Shown here piece by piece: positions 55,981 through 64,000 of a stretch of 64,000 nucleotides of DNA. Each line of letters begins with the position of its first letter. Positions within the stretch are counted from its first letter, which is position 1. The DNA comes from Bilabrum cf. latius (Eukaryota; Bigyra: Bicosoecida; Bigyra; Bicosoecida), in the NCBI GenBank assembly GCA_965178125.1, contig OZ237738.1:124001-188000 (forward strand), in the 5' to 3' direction. The translations under genes and the position numbers were made by a program. The notes below the pieces were generated by a model that saw only the letters and a program-made list of their open reading frames with translations, did no database searches and was not told where the DNA came from.

Positions 55981-58900
55981 TCAACGAGGAGGTGGCGGGT
56001 GTCCCCCCGGACCGCCCATGCCCTGGGACCCCCGAGGCATTTGTACCACTCTAGACTGCATCTGGTACTGTGGATAAGCGATCTGCCCGTTGGAGAGCAT
56101 GACTGCACCGGGAGGCAGCACACCGGGGGCCCTGGCCTGCATGGGCACCGCCATGCCCTGCACCTGCACCTGAGGGGCCGACGGATACACAATCTGTCCG
56201 TTGGGCAGCATGGCGGCACCGGGCGGCAGCATCACCACGCCACCGCCCCCAGCCGGGGGGGTGGGTGGTGGAGCTGCATGCACGTAGGTCACCGCCGTGC
56301 CACCACGCACTGCACCCGAGTGCATGGGCATGGCAACGGACCTCCCCCCCATCCCCCCCCCCATCATCATGGGCACTGTCCCCATCACCATGCCCTGGCT
56401 GCTGCCAATTGCAGGCATCCGACCCCCCATGGGCATTGACATGGGCATTGACATGGGCATGGACACAGCAGTACCCGCAGGGAGGCCAGCAGAGGCCCCA
56501 GAGAGGCTGCCTGCAGTAGGCATGTGCATGCCTGCAGAAGCTCCCCTGGCACCTGCCCTTCCCACCAGCTGTGGCACGCCCCCAGCACCCACATGGAAGT
56601 ACGAGCCGGGGGCAGTCGATGCCCCGCCTGCTGCCCCGCTGCCCGCAACAGCCCCAGCACCGGCGCCGGCCGCGCCCTTGCCGTGACCATGGCCGCCCCG
56701 GGGGAGTGGGCTCCTGGCTCGGCCCGGGACACCAGTCGTGGTGATGAAATCTGACGTGCGCACAGGAGCCGACGCCTTCTCCATTTCCTTCTCTCTCTCC
56801 TTGTCCTTCTTCTTCTGCCTCCTCTTCTTTTTCCGCGGCTTCTTCTTGGGGCCCCCGGAAGCATCCCCACCGCCGGAGTCATCACCGGTCCCATGCCCCT
56901 GCCCCTGCCCCTGCCCCTGCCCCTGCCCCTGCCCCTGCCCCTGCCCCTGCCCCTGCCCCTGCCCCTGGCCTTGGGCATTTGGGTCGGCAGGCCCGTGGGC
57001 AGGCGACGAGGCAGTTGAGCTGGGAGCAGAGCCTCCAGTGCTGCCCCCATCCTTGCCCTTGCCTTTCCCCTTGCCCTTCCCCTTCCCCTTCCCCTTGGTC
57101 CCGCCGACTTCCCCGGCAGCCGCAGCCTTGGCGGCCGCAGCGGCTCGTTTCTTGGCCTTTGCCTTCTTGCTGCCCACCAGCCCAGCGTCCTCAGCCTCCT
57201 CCGCTGTCATCGAGGTCCACGCGAACACCCCGGCGCAGTCGCGAAGACACACCTGCGGGTTGAACGGGTGGTTGGTGCCCACCTGGAACACGCACGGCAG
57301 CCGCTGCATGAGCCGCTTCAGCCCACCCAAGTTCTCTTTGACTCCGTCTGGAAACGCATCGGAGCCCGTGATAGCGCGGAGGGCCTTGCCCACCTGCGCC
57401 ACGGACAAGGTCCCTTTGCTCCGTAGCAGGCGGAGCAGCACCTGCGCCACGCCGCCCGCCGTGGCCACTCCGGTCGCCGTCGCATGGGACAGGTCGATGG
57501 CCGCGTCCATGACGGCCTCGTTGCCCTGCAGGGGATCCCAGTCGCCGTCCTCGGCCTCCTCCCCGCTGATCCACGAGGACGCCATCGAATCGGAGCGACG
57601 CAGCCGCATGAGCCGGCTGGGCTGTGGCCGCCGCTGCTGGCTCTGTCCGGGACTCGACAGCCTCGACGGCTCGGAGCGCATGCTTCCGTTGGCGGGGGGC
57701 GCGTCCCCGCCGCTGCCTCCGTCTGCACCATCCGACTCGGGGATATCCACCATGGCCCCGCCGCCGCTGGGGGAGCCGTATTGCGGTGAGCCAGCTGGCG
57801 AGGCTCCTGCCATGCCGCTGCCGAGCCGGCTGCGAGATGCGGTGCGCACCACGCGCATGCCGCCGGGGGCCTCGGGAATGCTGAAATCAGGGGCGTCACT
57901 GGCATAGCTGGTCGCGCTGGCCAGCGGGGCAGCGGCGGATGCGTCGTCCAGACCAACCCCCGCTCGCCGGCTGCTCCTGTTGGCTCCCTCCTTGCCATCA
58001 TCATCATCGCTGCCACCGCCGCCGCTGCTGCTGCTGCTGCTGGACCCGCCTGCGTATTTCCACCCAGAGGATCCCAGCTCGACTCCGCCGCCGCCGTCAT
58101 CGCTGGAGAAACCCCCGCTGCCACCAGACAGCCCCGACAGCCCCGATGATCCAGACCTGCAGCCAGCCGTCCACGCATCTGGCCCGCCCATGGTCAAAGG
58201 CCACAGATCACTCGCGGTGCTGCGCGCGTCGCCCCACCCCGCAGGCGACGGCACAGCCTGCCCCACGCCTCCCTCCCGCACAGCGCCAGACCCGGCAGCG
58301 CCGTGCCCGGATGCCTGTCTCCTTGGCGATTGTCGTCTTGCGCCTGCGCCAGCCCGTGCCGAGGCAAGCGCTGCTTCGAGCGTGACTGCCAGCACCTGTG
58401 TCTCGTCACCCGCCGTGCTCGACTCCGAGGAAACCTGCCCGCTGCCACGTTGCGCGATCTGTCGGCCCGCCGCGACATTCTTCTGCGACATCGCGGGCGC
58501 GGGCGCAGAGGCCTCCGACGCCAGCGGGCTGCCTGGATACGGTGCCGCGCCGTCAGGTGCGTCGCTGGCGTGGTCGTCGTTGCCGCGTGATCCGGCATGC
58601 CTCGCGGGTGCGCTCGTGAGCAGCAACAGCGGGCCGTGGGCCCTGCCCGAGTGCCTGCGCCGCTCACCCCGCACCGCGTCCAGGGCGGTCTGCCTCAGCT
58701 GAGCCGACTGCGCGGACATGTCTGACTGGGCCGTCAGGAGGCGCGCCCGCGCTGCTCCGATGTTCTCGCGTCCTCGCCGCACAGGACTGGCGGCACCATG
58801 GTCCAGAGCCGCCTGGCTGGCCCTCTGCAGCTGCCGCAAGCGGTGCACAGCAGCCCTGACCGCGATCGAGTGAGACTCCCAGCGGGTCTGCAGAGCGCGA

Positions 58901-61900
58901 TCCGCGAGGGAAAATGCGCCCGCTAGCTGCCTTAGCGCCTGCTCGGCGTCGGTGGGATCCGGCCGCTTGCCTGGGGGATGTGAGGCGGGCGGCGGCGGTG
59001 CTTTGGCGCGCTCCTGCATGGCGACCAGAGCCATCGCCTCTGCCTGGGAGCGTAGCTCGGTGGTAGCGTGCCCCGAGGCGCGACTGACGCTGCTGAGGAC
59101 GTTGTCAACCACGGTTGAGCTCGCCAGTCGGAGCCTGGTCAGTCCCTCCAAGCCGTCGTCGTCGTCATCGCTCTGGGGCTCGTCCTCCTGCGCCACTGGC
59201 TAAAAGAATCGGGTGGCCTCGCGCACCGTGAGCCCTTCCACCTCCTCGATCTCGTGCTGCCGCGCGCGCACAGCAGCCGCCGCTGCATCCACGCCGTCCT
59301 CCCACTCGAGCGCGTGCCGCACGACCCGCCTCACCGGCCGAAGCAGCGCGTTGCCGTGAGTCATGAGGAAGAGCGTGGGACCGACTCCCGGCCTGGCCTC
59401 GTGGTGGGCCCGCCACCCCCTCTCGAAGGCAGCCTGCACGCGCTGGTGCTTGCTCTTCTTGCCTTTGCCCTTCTTCTTAACAGGAGCACTCTGCTCCCCT
59501 TCGGCCCCGCTCGCGCCCCCTCGTGCCGGTGCAGCACCATCCTTGCCCTTGCCCTAGGTCTTGCCCTTGTCGATGCCACCGTCGCCTGCAACTGCGCTGA
59601 CCCAGTCCCTCTCTCCTAGGGCCAGCTGCGCCTCCTTCACCGCCGCATCGGCCGCCTCCTCGGCCTCGATCCGCAGCGCAGACACGTAAGACGAGGCAAA
59701 GGAGCCGGCGGCGGGGGCCAGCAGGGGGTGGCACAGCCCGGCGTCTGGCGGGGCGGCCAGCATGGCCACGCCGGCCAGCAGCAGCGCGCTCACCGAGAAC
59801 TCTGGGTGGTCAAACAGGAGCGAGCTTCGACGGGTGCCCTGCAGCATACCCATGGGGTCTGGAATGGGCGCGCCCGCCCCGATGCGCGCGTACAGCTGCT
59901 GGAGCTGCTCAAGAACGAGCTTGTCGGAGAGAAGGCCGCCCGACTCAGCGGCTGGGGCTGTGGCCGCGCCTGTGGTCCCGCTCGCAGGGGCGGCAGGTGG
60001 CTGCAGGGTGTCCCTGGCTGGTTGCGGCTGCGGCGGCTGCCATTCAGCCGCGCCTCCCCCGCGCCCCTCTCCGGTTGCGCCTTGTGGACCAGCCGCGAAG
60101 GCTGCGTGCATAGCGGATGCGTTTAGAGCGTGTGAGTGCTGCTGCTGCTGCTGCTGGGCCTGCTCCTTGGCATCTGTGCTGGCCTGTGCCTCGGCTGCGG
60201 TTGCCTTGGCTGCAGCCCTCGCCCTCGCGATCGCGGTCCTGAAGTGATGGAACACGTGATCGGCGGGAAAGATCGGCAGCGGCGTCAGGGGATGGAGCCT
60301 CCGCTGGTCGTAGCCCCCAGCCACTGGGAGCTTGGGCACGTCGATGGCGAACGCTTCGCACGCCGCACGCAGCTCAGAGGCGAGGACGGGTTCTCCGGCG
60401 GGAGTCAGGGCCACCACCTCGTCCACGATCTCAGCCACGGGACGAGCGTCGGCACCGTCGGGCACGCCCGCATCAACGGCAGCGGCATGGCGCACGACCA
60501 CTCCGCCAGATCGCCCGCTGCGCACGAGGGCGGAGGCCATCGCAGTGGATGGATCCGCTCCGCCGTACTCGATCTGCGCGCGCCTGTGTCGCACCGCCTC
60601 GGGCTCGACAAGAGCCGCCGAGGACTGCCCCTCGGGGCCTGCTGCTGCGGCGCCTGTTCCGCCCCAGTCCTCTGCAATGAACCGCGTCTCGCTGATGAAC
60701 TCGGCCCCGGGCTCCAGCGACACGAACCGGCTGCGCACGGGCGGGGCGGGTGCGGGCGCACTGGACTGGTCGTCGTCCCTCGATTCGATTCGGAGCCGCG
60801 GGGCCAGCTCCAGGTCCCGGATACGCGCGGAGGCCTCCGCGTGCCCCCCGATATCTCCTACTTGCGGCGCAACGCTGCTCTCTCCCGCGGAGGCCACCGA
60901 CCGGGGCGTATGCAGCGAGTCGCCCGAAGCGAACCGAGCCCTCATCATCACAAAGGACGGGCTCCTCCTCTCACGGCCGTGGCCCTGCCGACCACCGGTG
61001 CCGTGGCCACTCTGGCTGCCGCCGTCCGGCTGGCTCAGCTGCAGGCTCGGAACCCTCGATCGCTGCTCCCTCGCCGCCCCGGTGTGCTGGCCCTGTGCAA
61101 AAACCTGTGAGTGGGAGTCAGCTGACAGCTGTGAGTGGGTCCGATCGCGCAGGCGGGGCGAGAGCCCCAGGCCCACGGGCAGGTAGAACCGAAGCATGCC
61201 GCGGGCACCCTCCCAGCGCGGCGAACTTCCGTGCAACAGCTGCTGCGAGCCTTGGCTAGACGTGCGGGCGATGTTGGACCGCCTGCGCCCACCAGGGCCC
61301 GTTGCGCTCGGTGATCTCGGCCTCGTTGCCGCCGCGCTCCCACCTGCTGGGCCACCAGGTGCCGAGATCCTCGGGGGTGGTACCCCCGGAGACTCGACCT
61401 GCGACTAGTCTTCGAACTGGTCCTGCGCTGTCTTGGTGCCAGCAGCAGGCACTCCAGCTGTCTTGGACGCTCGCCGCTTCGGCACGATTCGTGGGCCCGT
61501 CCGACTGACAACAGGCGACGAGGGCACATCCGGGGTGGGGGTCGAAGAACCCGTCCCCGCCACCTGCACCGGCACGATGTTCAGCCGAGACTCTGAGGCA
61601 GCACGAGCCACCATCGCCAGCCGAGAACCGGTCGGTGCCTGCGTGGAGGACGCTGAAGGCCGCCGCCTGGGCCCTCCCGACTGAGAACCCCCTAGGCTGC
61701 TGGGGACGGAGGGTCCGTCCACGGAGACTGCCCTGCTGCCGCCCCTTCCCCGCCCGGCGCTCTGCAATCGCCCGGGAGGGGCCACCTCCTCCGACCTCAG
61801 CTTCTATCCCTGCAAGCCGCTCGAAGCAGGCTGCTCCTGCTGCAGCCGTTGGTGTGATGAGTGGACGGCGAGACCCCCGGAATCGTCCTCTCCCTTGCTC

Positions 61901-64000
61901 TGCACAGATCGGCGCCGGCTCGCCACAGTCCAGCCTCCCTCATCTCCTCCCGTGGATCTGGAGCTGGACCCCGACTGGAGCTGCTGCTGTCGCTCGTGCT
62001 GCTGCTGAGCGCGCATGCCTGCCTCAAGCGCCTGTCGCAGCGAATCGGGAAGCAGGTGCGGCCTGCGCAGGGCGGTCTCATCGATGGGCGGCATCTGCGC
62101 CTTGGACACGAGAACCTCCGGCAGGTACTGCAGGAAGGCATACTGCGCTACAAACTGCAGGGGGTGCCGCCGCAGGTCGGGCCGCCTCGAGTCCCCCCCC
62201 GCGAGCGCAGTCCGGGCACGCGGGAAGAACGCGCTCCCGAACGCGCGTGCGGCGGCGGCGATCGGCGGTGTCAGCTGCAGCGCGCGGCCCGCGTCGTCAG
62301 CGGCTCCGCCTCCGCCCCCACCAAGACCCCTGGGAGAGGGCACCAGCGGCTGCCTGCCCCTGATACCGTGCTCCTTGGCCGCAGCGACTGCAGAGGCCAC
62401 CGCGCCCATGAGCCTGTACTGGCCCCCCCGGATGGCCCGCAGGAAGGAGGCCAGTGCGCTGCTGGGCACACCGTCCAGGAGATCTCTCCACGGTGCCACG
62501 GGACTTGCCACCGCGAATGCTTTCGCCTCCCCGTGCCGCCCGCCTGCGGCAGAGGTGCTGCTCCTGCCCGTCCGGACGGAAGCTGCGGCGCCTCCACCCG
62601 CCGCCCCCTAGCCCATACCTCCGTGCCTAAACGAAGACATGAAAGAGAGCTCGGTACGTGACTCGGACAGCCCGTCCACGTCGGCAGACATGGCAATGCG
62701 GGCCGCCCTGGCCACCGCAGCGAAGGACGCGCGAGCGGCAGGGACCAGCGACACCGGCATGGCTTCCGCAAGGCACGGCAGCGATTCCTCTGGGGCATCG
62801 AGGGAGATGGAGGGAGCCCCCCTCGACTCGTGGTAGGGCCGCTGCAGCCGGTCGGCCGAGGCCCCCGCCTGCGCGAGGTCAGCTTCCGCCATGAACCGCC
62901 TCAGCATGTGGCACTCGAAGCTGGCCACCCCAAGGAGCGCGGACGCACGAGCCGCCTCTGACCGGAGCGCGCTAGCGAATTTGGCCGTTTGCGCAGGGGT
63001 TTGATCGTCTGCGGCGGTGCGGGGGGAGTGCATCTCGCTGCCGGGTGCCTTCCACGGCTCTGCTGCGGTGGCACTGCCCCTGCGGGACGGCGAGGATGGG
63101 TTGCTGGATGGGGCCGAGAGCCCCTCCTGCATGCGCACCATGCGCCTGGCGATGTTGTCCACCTCGGCAGAGGATCTCTGCAGCGAAAGAGCGATGCCAA
63201 CGCCCGCCGCCACCCCGCTCGCCGTCACGACAGCCACTGGGTACGAGTGGCCGCTGCCAGACTGCTCCCGCGCACAGGCCCGCATGCCGGCCGCCGCCCG
63301 CCGCACGCCCTCGCCGGGCTCGGGGTATCCCTCTGCCGCGGGGCTCGCCAGGGAGTCGGCGGTTGCGTCCAAGGCGGAGGAGGCGGCTCTCTTCCCGACG
63401 GCCGCAAACCCCGTCTCTCTCGCGAATGTGGCAAAGAAGGACGCCACTGCCTGCAGCGGGTGCACGATCACGGGGGGACGGGAGCTCGAGGCAGAGCTGC
63501 CGTCGCCGCGCCACCGCGCCCGCCGCCGCCGCCGCCGCCGCCTGCGGGCCGCGGGCGAGTCCTCAAACGCGTTGGGGTCCCCTGGCCTGGGCGCGCGCGC
63601 GGCCCCCGCGGCCTTCCCCACCAGGCTGCGCGTGAGGAGCTAGAGGTCCCTCGTCGGAATCGGATACTTGCGGCCCACGGGCTGCTGGCCCGGGCGCCTG
63701 GGTGCCTTGGACGGATCCACCCCGGGCGGGGGCTCCAGCTCGGACATGAGGCTGGGAAGCAGCCCAAAGTTGCTGGCCCTTGCGTGGCCGCGGGCCCGCC
63801 GCTCCTGGCCCACGGCCTGTCCCCACGCTTCCCTCGCTACGCACACGCGACGCTGGTCGTGCTCCGCAAATACGGCGGCCAGCATCACGGCCATTGCCTC
63901 CACGGGAATGAGGCTCGGGCTCGGCTGCTGCGTGGATCCGGGCCGTGCATCCGCCCTCCCCGGAATATTCCTGGACTGCCCATCACCACCACTGGATGGA
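55981..64000 (-). CDS. Giant low-complexity protein with LOTUS-like segment (5' end outside window)
   Basis: A single minus-strand frame from the right edge to TGA 55981-55983, about 2670 codons, crossing TAGs at 63640, 62608, 61804, 61405, 59554 and 59200. Most is Ala/Gly/Ser/Pro-rich. A compact segment near 57230-57450 (LLRLLRSKGTLSVAQVGKAL, KRLMQRLPCVFQVGTNHPF) resembles an OST-HTH/LOTUS winged helix. Another compact piece is HEARPGVGPTLFLMTHGN near 59350. Repeats: (Gly-Lys)n at 57056-57100, (Gly-Gln)n at 56896-56968, Met-Pro-Met runs near 56440, and a duplicated (V/I)MLPPGA-type motif near the C-terminus. LOTUS domains bind RNA G-quadruplexes or helicases, so an RNA-related role is a weak inference. 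The full domain content is unknown because the 5' part is missing. Confidence 0.75.
56896..56968 (-). repeat. GCCCCT hexanucleotide repeat encoding (Gly-Gln)n on the minus strand
   Basis: About twelve copies of a six-base unit inside the giant gene, reading (Gly-Gln)n. A related run at 57056-57100 encodes (Gly-Lys)n. Confidence 0.9.

Noticed and set aside
1-64000. Reading each TAG-bounded open frame as a separate small gene
   Set aside because: The pieces share frame, order and domain content with single known proteins, and many lack an ATG.
1-64000. TAG as pyrrolysine or as a leaky stop
   Set aside because: TAG is spread over unrelated genes, up to 18 per gene, with no special context; pyrrolysine is not a eukaryotic nuclear residue.
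1-64000. TAA as an additional Gln codon
   Set aside because: No in-frame TAA was found in the traced genes; its status remains open but is not supported here.
1-64000. tRNA gene with CUA anticodon
   Set aside because: I looked for B-box-like sequences in the spacers and saw no convincing tRNA; a covariance search would be needed.

Overview
The window reads as nuclear DNA of a unicellular, probably ciliated or flagellated eukaryote. The genes are eukaryotic: dynein light chain, tubulin-type cytosolic carboxypeptidase, SNF2/RING helicase, UBP-finger deubiquitinase, DHHC acyltransferase, tetraspanin, Atg22-like transporter, GH56 hyaluronidase, GH27 alpha-galactosidase and sulfatase. Coding sequence is GC-rich and spacers are AT-richer. 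Genes are closely packed (about 20 in 64 kb). Introns are few, mostly 87-230 nt and GT-AG. I cannot name the species.

The main result is the genetic code. Almost every real gene here is cut into fragments if TAG is treated as stop. The fragments lie in one frame and join into full-length proteins when TAG is read as an amino acid. I counted about 104 in-frame TAG codons in about 20 genes, no in-frame TAA, and one unexplained in-frame TGA. Every traced gene whose 3' end is visible ends at TGA. Two paralogous gene pairs in a large inverted duplication show that the residue is glutamine: five TAG codons in one copy face CAG or CAA in the other, against one Leu and one Arg site.

Layout: 1-1869, 3' end of an unknown gene; 2003-5188, head-to-head dynein light chain and TPR protein; 5189-6733, AT-rich spacer; 6734-10279, hyaluronidase fused to a plant-like domain; 10434-11891, alpha-galactosidase; 12230-15967, CCP5-type carboxypeptidase; 16205-23041, Rad5/SHPRH-like helicase; 23271-36803, a 13.5-kb inverted duplication of a two-gene cassette (an EEP-fold enzyme with a membrane insert, converging on a large multipass surface protein of unknown family); 37478-38161, unknown gene; 38376-40474, Atg22-like transporter; 40692-41758, tetraspanin; 42181-44840, seven-exon sulfatase with a 19-nt microexon; 45152-50194, ubiquitin-specific protease; 50342-52189, WD40 protein; 52451-53680, Ldh2-type malate/lactate dehydrogenase; 53925-55709, DHHC acyltransferase; 55981-64000, a giant low-complexity protein that runs off the window.

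Several products would act on the secretory or surface side (hyaluronidase, alpha-galactosidase, sulfatase, the two surface proteins, tetraspanin). Others are housekeeping. Apart from the duplicated EEP/surface-protein cassette, I see no operon-like logic.
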